The notes under the pieces were generated by a model. It was not told where the DNA came from. It was given only the letters and a program-made list of their open reading frames with translations, and ran no database searches. Positions 1-7,947 of a stretch of 34,561 nucleotides of DNA are shown here, piece by piece. Every line of letters begins with the position of its first letter. Position 1 is the first letter of the stretch. The position numbers were made by a program, and so were the translations under genes. This DNA comes from Riemerella columbina DSM 16469 (GTDB taxonomy: Bacteria; Bacteroidota; Bacteroidia; Flavobacteriales; Weeksellaceae): NCBI RefSeq assembly GCF_000374405.1, contig NZ_KB894228.1:1-34561 (forward strand), given 5' to 3'.

Positions 1-191
1 ATAGTGCCACTGCGTAAAGAGGTGCGAAAACCACAAGATTTACACTCATAACATTCTTTGTCTCTCTTCCAATAATGTGTTGTATTTGAGCATTTTTTGC
101 AAACCACTCCATGCTTGTCACGCTCTTCTTTGAAATGCTTGCGACAACTCTGCTCATCTCCAAACTCAGCTGTAAAAGTAAATAAGTTCAT
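1..191 (-). CDS. IS1595-type transposase, N-terminal part (runs off the window)
   Basis: Read on the minus strand from the ATG at 191-189, the frame stays open to the window edge and gives about 63 residues. It begins MNLFTFTAEFGDEQSC and holds a four-cysteine zinc ribbon: CKKC near residues 33-36 and CYECKSC near residues 50-56, ending in LRSGT. This order (short helical lead, zinc ribbon, then a SxRSGT-like stretch) is typical of IS1595/ISXO2-like transposases, whose DDE catalytic domain follows and would lie to the left of this window. Only the start of the gene is visible, so whether the element is intact cannot be judged. It faces away from the DUF6175 operon and abuts a gene remnant at 240-441, suggesting that the element inserted there. 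The terminal inverted repeat and target duplication cannot be defined from one end. Confidence 0.8.
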   Translation of the reverse strand, partial: MNLFTFTAEFGDEQSCRKHFKEERDKHGVVCKKCSNTTHYWKRDKECYECKSCGFRTSLRSGT

Positions 192-215
192 ACGGATTAT
201 CTTCTAAATTTAGTG

Positions 216-223
216 CAAAGATA
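216..223 (-). promoter_or_regulatory. -7 box for the transposase gene
   Basis: The minus strand reads TATCTTTG, matching the Bacteroidota -7 consensus TANNTTTG, about 25 bp before the transposase ATG. No clear TTG was found at the -33 position, so this is a half-supported promoter. Confidence 0.4.
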
Positions 224-239
224 ATACTTATAGGTGTAA

Positions 240-441
240 TTAAGGATATTCAATAATTTTTTTAAAGGAGATTATGAACGATTTGTTCATTTATCAACTG
301 ATGGTAATATCTCAGCTAAGGATAGGCTAAAAGTTGGAAATAGATATAAGATAGGAGTTATTGTATCTGTCAATAGAAATGAACTTCGTAAATATTTAGA
401 AAGTAAAGGAGTTGTAAAGAGTTTAGGACATCTATTTAATT
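240..441 (+). pseudogene. 3' remnant of an exported or operon protein gene, 5' end lost at the insertion sequence
   Basis: The frame 240-441 is open from just after a stop at 237 to TAA at 439-441 and encodes about 66 residues with no usable in-frame ATG. Its C-terminal part contains VGNRYKIGVIVSVNR followed by NELRKYLESKG, a well-formed protein tail and not random translation. It ends 14 bp before the DUF6175-like gene in the same direction, so it was probably the previous gene of the same operon. The transposase gene lies immediately upstream on the other strand, so the missing 5' part was most likely removed or separated by the insertion. The family is not certain; a CsgG/LPP20-like lipoprotein is one guess. 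Confidence 0.6.
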
Positions 442-455
442 AAAATCTAAATGAT

Positions 456-1331
456 ATGATAAAAAAGATAAGTTTATTGCTTATTATAATATTAGGGGTT
501 GGTACTTTATTGGGACAAGGTGCTAAAAAACCTAAAATTATGGTAGTTCCATCAGATGCTCTTCTTAATCAAAAAGGTTTATTATCAGGAGGAGATGATA
601 TGGGGGAAGAAATTTTTATTCAAAATTATAGTAAAGCGTTTCTGAATATTGAATTAAAAGCTATGATTTCAAAATTTGGAGAAATGATGAAAGAAAGAGG
701 TTTCGAAACCGTAATGCTTGAGCAAGAACTAAAAAGAAATCAAGGTAAAGGCTTACAGGTAAATTATGATATAAAAATAGATTTAACTTATAAGATAACG
801 CAGCAAGGACCAAGAAAAAAAGTCTATGCAGAGTTTTCGGGCATAGATATATATAGTAGTAAACAAATTGCTGCATCTAGTGGAGAAAGTGCTCCAGCTA
901 TCGGAGAGTCCAATGAAAACCTTCTACAAGAAGCGGTTCTAGATAAGATAGATCAATTTAATAGCCAACTGATGGCTACTTTTAATGAAATGGAAGCTAA
1001 TGGGAGAGAATCTAGACTCACCATTATATCTGAAGGCATATCATTAGATGAAGAAATAAATGGAAAGAGTATTTTAGACTCTGTAGAAGATTGGTTATCT
1101 GCTCAATGTGTGAGGGGTAATTTTACAACAGATGATTCCAGTGATAGTAGGATAGACATTTCACAAGCGATGATGCCTTTATTTGGTACGAATGGAAAGT
1201 CTTTAGATGCTAGAAATTTTTATAAAGATTTAGAAAAAACATTAAAAAATATTGTGTCTTCACAAGGATTTAAAGTAAGTAGAACTAAATCGAAATTGGC
1301 AGAGATTGAATTAACAATAAAACCTAATTAA
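456..1331 (+). CDS. DUF6175-like exported protein
   Basis: A 291-residue protein with an N-terminal signal peptide (hydrophobic core about residues 5-19, cleavage probably near GQG-AKK, residues 20-25). The mature start KKPKIMVVPSDALL, then NYSKAF, ISKFGEMMKERGF and LEQEL, match my memory of the DUF6175 family from Bacteroidota, whose function is unknown. The family tends to stand beside other small exported proteins. The next gene starts 5 bp downstream in the same direction, so the two are very likely co-transcribed. No lipobox is present, so the product is probably periplasmic. The family call is from recall, not a search; the exported nature is plain from the sequence. Confidence 0.7.
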   Translation: MIKKISLLLIIILGVGTLLGQGAKKPKIMVVPSDALLNQKGLLSGGDDMGEEIFIQNYSKAFLNIELKAMISKFGEMMKERGFETVMLEQELKRNQGKGLQVNYDIKIDLTYKITQQGPRKKVYAEFSGIDIYSSKQIAASSGESAPAIGESNENLLQEAVLDKIDQFNSQLMATFNEMEANGRESRLTIISEGISLDEEINGKSILDSVEDWLSAQCVRGNFTTDDSSDSRIDISQAMMPLFGTNGKSLDARNFYKDLEKTLKNIVSSQGFKVSRTKSKLAEIELTIKPN

Positions 1332-1336
1332 TAATC

Positions 1337-2266
1337 ATGAGATTAAGTCGAATTTTAAGTTATCTATTATTTTTAATAGGTGTTTTTATAGGGAAATCTC
1401 AAGAGATTTCAATCGTTCCAGCTCAAATAAAAAGTGAGTATGGTTTATCAGAAAAAATCAATACTCAAATCAGAGTGAAGATGCAGAAAGTACTTAATAA
1501 AAGTGGAATAATTGATTATGAAACTGCTGTTTTTGCATTGTTCCCAGAAGTTTCAATACTATCAGAACATACTTCTTCAGGAGTGCCTCCTATTGCAGAG
1601 GTGGACTATGAGCTTACATTTAATGTAGTTAATATTTTTGATGGAAAATCTTTTGCTGATTATTCATTTAAAACTAAAGGACGAGGTAGTAATAAAGCGA
1701 ATGCAATTGCTATGGGTTTGAAAAATATTGATTTGAATAATCGTGATTTTATTGAATTTATAGAAATGTCAAAATCAAAGATTATTTCCTACTATGAGAA
1801 AGAATTATCTAAAACATTACAAAAAGTTAATGTCCAAGTTAGTGCTAAAGATTACGAAGAAGCTTTATTTTTATTATCTCAAATTCCAGAATCAATCCCA
1901 TCGTATACCACAAGAGTATTACCTTTAGCAGAGAAAGTTTATAAATCGTATCAAGAAAATGTAGGAAAGGAACTTTTACAAGCGGCTAAAGCAAAGTGGG
2001 CAACTAGTAAAGATGAATATACAGCGTCCGATGTTGCAGAGCTATTATCTCAAATTCCAAGTGAAACATCCGCTTATAAAGAATCTCAAATATTATTAAA
2101 AACAATTGATAAATATATTACAAATAAGGAGATCTTTTATAGAAAACTTCGTGAAAAGGAAATAAACAACTCCCATCTAGAGCGTAAAGCAACTATTGAG
2201 GCTGTAAGAGCGATAGGGGTAGCTTATGGTAAAAATTCAGGAACAAAAGTTATTCTTTGGAAATAG
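1337..2266 (+). CDS. Exported helical-repeat protein of unknown function
   Basis: A 309-residue protein with a signal peptide (hydrophobic residues 6-18, probable cleavage around KSQ-EIS, residues 20-25). The first half (EISIVPAQIKSEYGL onward) looks like an alpha/beta domain of the kind found in CsgG-related or DUF6175-associated proteins. The second half is helical and holds two similar units, each with LLSQIP followed by an S-rich turn and Y, near residues 178-190 and 236-249. It is 5 bp downstream of the DUF6175-like gene and shares its direction, so the two probably act together in the periplasm or outer membrane. No enzyme motif is visible and I do not recognise a named family. Confidence 0.65.
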   Translation: MRLSRILSYLLFLIGVFIGKSQEISIVPAQIKSEYGLSEKINTQIRVKMQKVLNKSGIIDYETAVFALFPEVSILSEHTSSGVPPIAEVDYELTFNVVNIFDGKSFADYSFKTKGRGSNKANAIAMGLKNIDLNNRDFIEFIEMSKSKIISYYEKELSKTLQKVNVQVSAKDYEEALFLLSQIPESIPSYTTRVLPLAEKVYKSYQENVGKELLQAAKAKWATSKDEYTASDVAELLSQIPSETSAYKESQILLKTIDKYITNKEIFYRKLREKEINNSHLERKATIEAVRAIGVAYGKNSGTKVILWK

Positions 2267-2347
2267 GATGAGGGGTAAATCATTAAAAATGATAATTATG
2301 GAATGGAGGCTATGCTATTAATTGTTTATCATTTATAATTTAAAGAT

Positions 2348-2920
2348 ATGAAAAATAAGTACTTAACTTCAAGTTGTTTTATTTCTTTGTTATTATTTGT
2401 TTCTTGTAACAATACAACCGAGGAAGTAAATAAAATTACAGAAGATACTATTAGTCAAGAAAATTTATCAGAAGTTAATACATTAAAAACAACTACAATT
2501 GAAACAGATGTAGAAACTTCTGTCTCTAATGATTTTACTGTCGGGAAAATTCCTGTAAAAAAGATTACTCCATCAATGTATGATACTTTGGAATGTATTT
2601 TTTTTGAAAACCAAAAGGATTATAAAAATGCTAATAGGCTGTCATTAAATAATGTTGTTTATTTAGGAACCTATGATTATTTATATTTATATATTGATGG
2701 CAAATTACAGAAATTTAAACATATTTATGGTACCTCTAAATTTTCTAATAAAGAGTATAGTATAGTGTTAAAACAAACTATTACAAATGAAGAAAATTTA
2801 AGCGATAGCGATTTAGAAGATGCATATGCATACGATGCTAATCTACTAATTGAAATAACAAGATTAAAAGACATGCATATGCAAGAGGTTCAACTTTATG
2901 GAGGTTGCTCAGGTCATTAA
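2348..2920 (+). CDS. Lipoprotein of unknown function
   Basis: A 190-residue predicted lipoprotein: a short signal peptide ends in the lipobox LFVSC with the lipidated cysteine at about residue 20, followed by an Asn/Thr/Glu-rich linker (residues 21-65) typical of surface or periplasmic anchors. The folded part runs from about residue 70 to the end, has many Tyr and Leu residues, and closes with GGCSGH. I recognise no domain. It lies 81 bp after the previous gene in the same direction and is followed by a strong hairpin at 2926-2958, so it may close the operon or stand alone. The region is very AT-rich. Confidence 0.6.
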   Translation: MKNKYLTSSCFISLLLFVSCNNTTEEVNKITEDTISQENLSEVNTLKTTTIETDVETSVSNDFTVGKIPVKKITPSMYDTLECIFFENQKDYKNANRLSLNNVVYLGTYDYLYLYIDGKLQKFKHIYGTSKFSNKEYSIVLKQTITNEENLSDSDLEDAYAYDANLLIEITRLKDMHMQEVQLYGGCSGH

Positions 2921-2925
2921 CATTC

Positions 2926-2958
2926 AAGAGATTGTGAAAGCAGTCTCTTTTTTGTTTT
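2926..2958 (+). terminator. Rho-independent terminator after the lipoprotein gene
   Basis: An imperfect stem (AAGAGATTG with CAGTCTCTTT, one G-U pair) closes a short loop and runs into TTTTTTGTTTTT. It separates the exported-protein operon from the str operon. Confidence 0.75.
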
Positions 2959-3027
2959 TATAGTGGCTATTGTGAAAGATTTTTTCTAATGAAAATGCTA
3001 GTCAGTTCAAAAATAATGAATTATAGT

Positions 3028-3057
3028 TTGTAGTTTCAAATAAAAGTCTTATTTTTG
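3028..3057 (+). promoter_or_regulatory. Consensus Bacteroidota promoter of the str operon
   Basis: TTG at 3028-3030 and TATTTTTG at 3050-3057 are separated by exactly 19 bp, the textbook spacing for the Bacteroidota housekeeping sigma factor. Transcription would start a few bases after 3060, leaving a leader of about 25 bp before rpsL. Confidence 0.8.
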
Positions 3058-3090
3058 CAGCCTAAAACTAAATTATATAAAAGCAATTAA

Positions 3091-3471
3091 ATGCCTACTA
3101 TTCAACAATTAGTAAGAAAAGGAAGAGCCACACTTGCCAAGAAGAGCAAATCGGCTGCTTTGGATTCTTGTCCACAAAAGAGAGGTGTATGTACGAGAGT
3201 ATATACCACAACACCTAAGAAACCTAACTCAGCACTTAGAAAAGTAGCTAGGGTAAGACTTTCTAATGGTAAAGAAGTAAACGCTTATATCCCGGGCGAA
3301 GGACATAATCTCCAAGAGCACTCGATAGTATTGGTAAGAGGCGGAAGGGTGAAAGACCTACCGGGAGTTCGTTATCACATTGTTCGTGGTGCTTTAGATA
3401 CCGCAGGTGTAAATGGAAGACTTCAAAGAAGATCCAAATACGGTGCTAAGAGACCTAAAGACAAAAAGTAA
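3091..3471 (+). CDS. rpsL: 30S ribosomal protein S12
   Basis: S12 is part of the decoding centre of the small ribosomal subunit. The 126-residue product has the invariant blocks [20 protein letters not shown] (residues 27-46) and [14 protein letters not shown] (residues 83-96), which fixes the identity. The residues whose changes give streptomycin resistance in other bacteria, Lys43 and Lys88, are both present in the sensitive form. The gene opens the rpsL-rpsG-fusA-rpsJ operon behind a consensus promoter, and rpsG follows after 25 bp. Length is normal for Bacteroidota. Confidence 0.98.
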   Translation: MPTIQQLVRKGRATLAKKSKSAALDSCPQKRGVCTRVYTTTPKKPNSALRKVARVRLSNGKEVNAYIPGEGHNLQEHSIVLVRGGRVKDLPGVRYHIVRGALDTAGVNGRLQRRSKYGAKRPKDKK

Positions 3472-3496
3472 TCATTAAATTTTAAGACACAGAACA

Positions 3497-3973
3497 ATGA
3501 GAAAGACAAAAGCAAAAAAAAGACCATTGTTACCAGATCCAAAATTTAATGATCAGTTGGTAACAAGATTTGTAAACAACCTAATGCTAGACGGTAAAAA
3601 GTCTGTAGCATTTAGAATTTTCTATGATGCTTTGGATATCGTAGAAACTAAAAAAGGAGAAGAAGAAAAATCTTCTCTAGAAATTTGGAAAGATGCCCTT
3701 ACTAATGTGATGCCCCATGTAGAGGTGCGCTCTAGAAGAGTAGGTGGTGCTAACTTCCAAATTCCTATGCCAATTAGAGCCGATAGAAAAATTTCTATGG
3801 CAATGAAATGGTTAATCAAGTATGCTAAAGCCAGAAATGATAAGTCTATGGCTCAGAAATTAGCCGCTGAAATTATTGCAGCTGCTAAAGAAGAAGGTGC
3901 AGCCTTCAAGAAAAAGACAGATACACACAAAATGGCAGAAGCCAACAAAGCATTCTCACACTTTAGATTTTAA
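3497..3973 (+). CDS. rpsG: 30S ribosomal protein S7
   Basis: S7 is a primary 16S rRNA binding protein that nucleates assembly of the head of the small subunit and lies at the exit site. The 158-residue sequence starts [17 protein letters not shown] and contains [27 protein letters not shown] and the C-terminal [15 protein letters not shown], all characteristic of S7. It lies between rpsL and fusA (6 bp before fusA), the universal str-operon order. In many bacteria S7 represses its own operon by binding its leader, but no such site is evident here. Confidence 0.98.
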   Translation: MRKTKAKKRPLLPDPKFNDQLVTRFVNNLMLDGKKSVAFRIFYDALDIVETKKGEEEKSSLEIWKDALTNVMPHVEVRSRRVGGANFQIPMPIRADRKISMAMKWLIKYAKARNDKSMAQKLAAEIIAAAKEEGAAFKKKTDTHKMAEANKAFSHFRF

Positions 3974-3979
3974 GAAACA

Positions 3980-6097
3980 ATGGGAAGAGATCTTAGATAC
4001 ACCAGAAATATTGGTATTGCGGCACACATTGATGCCGGAAAGACTACAACCACGGAAAGAATTTTATTCTATACCGGAAAAACTCACAAAATTGGTGAGG
4101 TGCACGAAGGTGCTGCTACAATGGATTGGATGGAGCAAGAAGCTGAAAGAGGGATTACGATTACTTCTGCAGCAACCACTTGTAACTGGGTATTCCCTAG
4201 ACATGATGGTAAGCCTACACCAGACTCTAAAGAATATCACTTCAACATCATCGATACACCGGGGCACGTTGACTTTACCGTAGAGGTAAACCGTTCTCTT
4301 AGAGTATTAGATGGTTTAGTATTCTTATTCTCTGCTGTAGATGGTGTAGAGCCACAGTCCGAAACCAACTGGAGATTGGCTGATAACTACAAAGTAGCCA
4401 GAATGGGCTTCGTGAATAAAATGGACAGACAAGGGGCAGACTTCCTTAATGTGGTAAACCAAGTAAAGGAAATGTTAGGTTCTAACGCTGTTCCAATTGT
4501 ACTACCAATCGGTGCTGAAGAAGACTTCAAAGGCGTGGTAGATTTGATTAAAAACAGAGCGATCATTTGGCATGAAGAAACTCAAGGTGCCACTTTTGAT
4601 GTAGTGCCAATCCCTGAGGAGATGAAAGATGATGTACTTGCTTATAGACAAAACCTTGTAGAAGCAGTAGCAGAATACGATGAGAGTTTATTAGAAAAAT
4701 TCTTTGAAGATCCAGATTCTATTACAGAAGACGAAATCAACGAAGCATTGAGAAAAGCTACAATTGACTTATCAATTATCCCAATGACTTGTGGTTCTTC
4801 TTTCAAAAACAAAGGGGTGCAGTTTATGCTAGACGCTGTATGTAGATATTTACCTTCTCCAATGGATAAGGACGATATTAAAGGTACAGACCCTAACACA
4901 GACGAAGAAATTACTAGAAAACCAGATGTTAAAGAACCATTCTCTGCATTGGCATTTAAGATTGCGACTGACCCATTCGTAGGTAGATTAGCATTCTTTA
5001 GAGCATACTCAGGTAGATTAGATGCAGGTTCTTATGTTCTTAACACTAGATCTAATAATAAAGAGAGAATCTCTAGAATCTATCAAATGCACGCTAACAA
5101 GCAAAATCCTGTAGAATATATTGAAGCAGGGGATATTGGTGCAGCAGTAGGTTTCAAAGATATTAAAACAGGAGATACTCTTTCTGATGAGAAAAACCCT
5201 ATCGTTTTAGAATCTATGATTTTCCCAGATCCAGTAATTGGTATCGCTGTTGAGCCTAAAACTAAAGCAGACCAAGATAAATTGGGTAACGCTTTAGCTA
5301 AGTTGGCTGAAGAAGATCCAACTTTCCAAGTGAAAACCGACGAAGCGTCTGGACAAACGATTATCTCTGGTATGGGTGAGCTTCACTTAGACATCATTGT
5401 AGATCGTTTGAAGAGAGAGTTTAAGGTAGAAGTAAACCAAGGACAACCTCAGGTAGAGTACAAAGAAGCTTTAACTCAAACAGCTAACCACAGAGAAGTT
5501 TACAAAAAACAATCTGGTGGTAGAGGTAAGTTTGCAGATATCGTATTTGAAATCGGACCAGCTGAAGAAGGAAAGACGGGCTTAGAATTCATCAACGAGA
5601 TTAAAGGAGGTAACATTCCAAAAGAATTTATTCCTTCCGTAGAAAAAGGATTCAAAGAAGCGATGAAAAACGGACCTTTGGCAGGATTCGAAGTAGAAGC
5701 AATGAAGATTACCCTTAAAGATGGATCTTTCCACGCGGTAGACTCTGACCAGCTTTCTTTCGAATTGGCAGCAAAACTCGGTTTCAAAGCTGCTGGTAAA
5801 GCCGCAAAAGCCGTGATTATGGAGCCTATTATGAAATTAGAAGTGGTAACGCCTGAAGAATACATGGGGGACATCGTAGGAGATTTGAACCGAAGAAGAG
5901 GAACCATCAATGGTATGGATGACAGAAACAACGCTAAAGTGGTAAAAGCTTTCGTTCCACTTTCTGAAATGTTCGGTTATGTAACCTCTCTTAGAACTTT
6001 ATCTTCAGGTAGAGCAACTTCTTCTATGGAGTTTGAAAAATATGAACCAGCGCCACAGAATGTTGCTGAAGAGGTGATTGAAAAAGCGAAAGGGTAA
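3980..6097 (+). CDS. fusA: Elongation factor G
   Basis: EF-G is the GTPase that drives translocation on the ribosome and, with ribosome recycling factor, subunit splitting. The 705-residue length is normal. The G1 P-loop [10 protein letters not shown] is at residues 15-24, the switch region ERGITI follows, then DTPGHVD (G3) and NKMDRQGAD (G4), with domains II-V after them and no interruption. It sits directly after rpsG in the str operon. This appears to be the main housekeeping EF-G because of its operon position and intact motifs. Confidence 0.98.
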   Translation: MGRDLRYTRNIGIAAHIDAGKTTTTERILFYTGKTHKIGEVHEGAATMDWMEQEAERGITITSAATTCNWVFPRHDGKPTPDSKEYHFNIIDTPGHVDFTVEVNRSLRVLDGLVFLFSAVDGVEPQSETNWRLADNYKVARMGFVNKMDRQGADFLNVVNQVKEMLGSNAVPIVLPIGAEEDFKGVVDLIKNRAIIWHEETQGATFDVVPIPEEMKDDVLAYRQNLVEAVAEYDESLLEKFFEDPDSITEDEINEALRKATIDLSIIPMTCGSSFKNKGVQFMLDAVCRYLPSPMDKDDIKGTDPNTDEEITRKPDVKEPFSALAFKIATDPFVGRLAFFRAYSGRLDAGSYVLNTRSNNKERISRIYQMHANKQNPVEYIEAGDIGAAVGFKDIKTGDTLSDEKNPIVLESMIFPDPVIGIAVEPKTKADQDKLGNALAKLAEEDPTFQVKTDEASGQTIISGMGELHLDIIVDRLKREFKVEVNQGQPQVEYKEALTQTANHREVYKKQSGGRGKFADIVFEIGPAEEGKTGLEFINEIKGGNIPKEFIPSVEKGFKEAMKNGPLAGFEVEAMKITLKDGSFHAVDSDQLSFELAAKLGFKAAGKAAKAVIMEPIMKLEVVTPEEYMGDIVGDLNRRRGTINGMDDRNNAKVVKAFVPLSEMFGYVTSLRTLSSGRATSSMEFEKYEPAPQNVAEEVIEKAKG

Positions 6098-6214
6098 TAG
6101 AGGCTTTAAGCTTTAGGCATGATGCTGAAAGCTTTTAGAACTTGATTAATTTATTTATAATAATCGCAGAAGTAGCATATCGCTTGTTGCTTACTGCATA
6201 AAGCATAAAAAATA

Positions 6215-6520
6215 ATGTCACAAAGAATCAGAATAAAACTTAAATCTTACGATTATAATTTAGTAGATAAGTCTGCTGAGAAAATCGTAAAGACCGTAAA
6301 ATCTACGGGTGCGGTGGTAAATGGACCAATTCCATTACCAACACACAAAAGAATTTTTACAGTGCTAAGATCTCCGCATGTTAATAAAAAAGCAAGAGAA
6401 CAGTTCCAATTATCTGCACACAAAAGATTAATGGATATCTACTCTTCTTCTTCTAAAACGGTAGATGCTTTGATGAAGCTTGAGCTGCCTAGCGGTGTAG
6501 ATGTAGAAATCAAAGTGTGA
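6215..6520 (+). CDS. rpsJ: 30S ribosomal protein S10
   Basis: S10 belongs to the head of the small subunit and also serves as NusE in transcription antitermination. The 101-residue protein begins [14 protein letters not shown] and has the conserved GPIPLPTHK and [13 protein letters not shown] blocks. It follows fusA after a 117-bp gap, a Bacteroidota-type order. In many relatives rpsJ leads into the S10 operon (rplC, rplD and so on). Here it is followed by a terminator and unrelated genes, so it ends the transcription unit. Confidence 0.97.
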   Translation: MSQRIRIKLKSYDYNLVDKSAEKIVKTVKSTGAVVNGPIPLPTHKRIFTVLRSPHVNKKAREQFQLSAHKRLMDIYSSSSKTVDALMKLELPSGVDVEIKV

Positions 6521-6534
6521 TAAATTACACTTTG
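6511..6534. repeat. 8-bp perfect inverted repeat over the rpsJ stop codon
   Basis: CAAAGTGT at 6511-6518 pairs with ACACTTTG at 6527-6534 around an 8-base loop that contains the end of the TGA stop. No T-run follows, so it is not a terminator by itself. It could be an RNA-stability element or chance. Confidence 0.4.
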
Positions 6535-6544
6535 CTATGATACC

Positions 6545-6577
6545 AACGTCTTCCTAAATTTTAGGGAGGCGTTTTTT
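6545..6577 (+). terminator. Terminator after rpsJ
   Basis: ACGTCTTCCTAAA pairs with TTTAGGGAGGCGT (two G-U pairs) and is followed by TTTTTT. It ends the str operon before the GLPGLI island. Confidence 0.85.
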
Positions 6578-6587
6578 ATTGATAGAC

Positions 6588-6616
6588 TTGTCAATTAAAA
6601 AAATAGTTTATATTTG
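6588..6616 (+). promoter_or_regulatory. Promoter of the first GLPGLI gene
   Basis: TTG at 6588-6590 and TATATTTG at 6609-6616 are 18 bp apart, close to the Bacteroidota consensus. They lie about 25 bp upstream of the start at 6642. Confidence 0.65.
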
Positions 6617-6641
6617 TAGCATAACAAAAAAGTAAAATATT

Positions 6642-7459
6642 ATGAAACTACGCTACACTTTATTATTATTTTATCTATCCTTAACGATTTCTGCACAAGA
6701 GGTTATGGTGTATTATAATGTCAGTTTTAAAACAGATTCTTTACAAGACAATTTTGAAAGAGAAGAGGCTGTTTTGGATCTTTCTAAAGACGCTGTAAAA
6801 TTTTATTCTACGGAATATTTAAAAGCAGATTCGCTTCAGAAGCAAACCAATGAAAGACAGTTTGCTTATCCTAAATTAACTTATAGAGTGAAAAGAGCAA
6901 TCAATACGTCTAACAATACAGAATATGTAATAGTTTCTACAGACTATTATGCTTTACCATCTGATGATATCCAAGATTGGAAGATATTAGATGATACCAA
7001 AACGGTAAATGGCATTAAACTAAGAAAAGCCATGACTCAATATGGGAATAGAGATTGGGAAGCATGGTTTTCGGAAGACTACCCCATTTCTGAAGGACCG
7101 TATAAATTTAGAGGTTTACCAGGGTTGATATTTGAGTTGAGAGATACTAAGGAAATTATATCTTTTCCGTTAATAGAATTGTAAATAAGAAGGACGCCGT
7201 AGATACGGATGGTTTTTTAGAAACCGATTATGGTAAAAAAGCCATTCCGATCAATCTAAAAATGTACCGTAAATTGAAATTAGAAAATTTTGAGAATCCT
7301 ATAAAAGATGCTAAGGACATCATTGTTTTAGATGAACACGGCAATAAAAAGGTTATAGATATGAGAGCACAAGCCAAAAAATACCAAGTTCATTTAAGAA
7401 AACACAATAACCCCATAGACCTTATAATGGCGATTAATTATCCTGAGGATAATAAATAG
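6642..7459 (+). pseudogene. GLPGLI family protein gene with a single frameshift
   Basis: The first frame (6642-7184) encodes a signal peptide (residues 1-18, ending ISAQ) and a GLPGLI domain with DWEAWFSEDYPISEGPYKF directly before GLPGLI at residues 158-163. It then breaks after IISF. From about 7163 the next frame continues smoothly to the stop at 7457-7459 (SVNRIVNKKDAVDTDG, then ending NYPEDNK), giving the usual GLPGLI C-terminus. Restoring one T in the run at 7163-7166 would rejoin the two frames into a protein of about 272 residues, close to its intact neighbours. The GLPGLI family (TIGR01200) is exported and of unknown function. A sequencing error in the T-run is possible; a programmed shift is less likely, since no slippery heptamer with a downstream structure is evident. 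Confidence 0.8.
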
Positions 7460-7621
7460 GAGGGAAAAGTTTTGATACGAAGTGAAAAAGTAAAACACTA
7501 CTTTATTATTTGTACAAAATATAAATAACTTTTTATGATTTTTTTCATATAAATATTTTTGTATTTTATTTTTTTTCATATATTTGCGATATGTTAATAA
7601 ATAAAATTTTAAATTATGAAA
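7415..7621. repeat. Direct repeat copy A (GLPGLI 3' end plus promoter region)
   Basis: About 205 bp are repeated at 10296-10502. The first 83 bp (7415-7497) differ at only two positions from the other copy. The rest, an AT-rich leader with promoter and ribosome-binding region, is similar with small indels. The repeat ends at the first codons of the downstream gene (ATG at 7616). Confidence 0.85.
7559..7586 (+). promoter_or_regulatory. Promoter within repeat copy A
   Basis: TTG at 7559-7561 and TATATTTG at 7579-7586 (17-bp spacer), about 30 bp before the ATG at 7616. The same arrangement recurs in copy B, so two different genes share a promoter of common origin. Confidence 0.55.
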
Positions 7622-7879
7622 AAATTATTTTTTATGGCTACATTGTTAGTGGCTGGTGTTATGAGTGCAGAAAGTTCTGTTATAGAAAAGTCTTCAAGGT
7701 TAGAGTTCTCTAGTTTAGTTATGGCTGATTTAAAAGTACAAGGAGGATGGTGTGAAGTAAAAGTATACAGGAATAATGTTCTTGTGGCGTACTCTTATAC
7801 TTATGAGTCTTCTCAAAGTGCTTGTGAGTCAAAAGCTCGAAATATGATGGCTAAAGTAGCTTTTGATGAGGCGAGATAA
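7616..7879 (+). CDS. Small secreted two-cysteine protein
   Basis: An 87-residue product with a clear signal peptide (MKKLFFMATLLVAGVMSA, cleavage near residue 18). The mature part is about 69 residues and carries exactly two cysteines, in GGWCEVKVY (about residue 46) and QSACESKA (about residue 69), which could form one disulfide. A Tyr/Ser-rich segment lies between them. It has its own promoter within repeat copy A and its own perfect-palindrome terminator, so it is a single-gene unit between two GLPGLI genes. I recognise no family. A secreted effector, bacteriocin-like peptide or envelope-stress protein are all conceivable, and none is supported by a motif. Confidence 0.65.
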   Translation: MKKLFFMATLLVAGVMSAESSVIEKSSRLEFSSLVMADLKVQGGWCEVKVYRNNVLVAYSYTYESSQSACESKARNMMAKVAFDEAR

Positions 7880-7900
7880 TTTGCTGAGTTTTTAACTTTA

Positions 7901-7930
7901 AAATTGAGAATGAAATTTCATTCTCAATTT
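7901..7930. terminator. 30-bp perfect palindrome, terminator of the small secreted gene
   Basis: AAATTGAGAATGAAA at 7901-7915 is followed directly by its exact reverse complement at 7916-7930, with T-rich sequence on the 3' side (TTTTTAT). It can act as a terminator, and on the other strand too. Confidence 0.8.
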
Positions 7931-7947
7931 TTATAAAAAATTTTTAA

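Noticed and set aside
5500-5931. A 143-residue minus-strand frame within fusA.
   Set aside because: It lies wholly over a strongly conserved gene, has no promoter and shows no family resemblance.
6642-7459. Programmed frameshifting as the explanation for the split GLPGLI gene.
   Set aside because: The T-run is short, with no slippery heptamer and downstream stem visible, and a neighbouring paralogue also carries ordinary indels.
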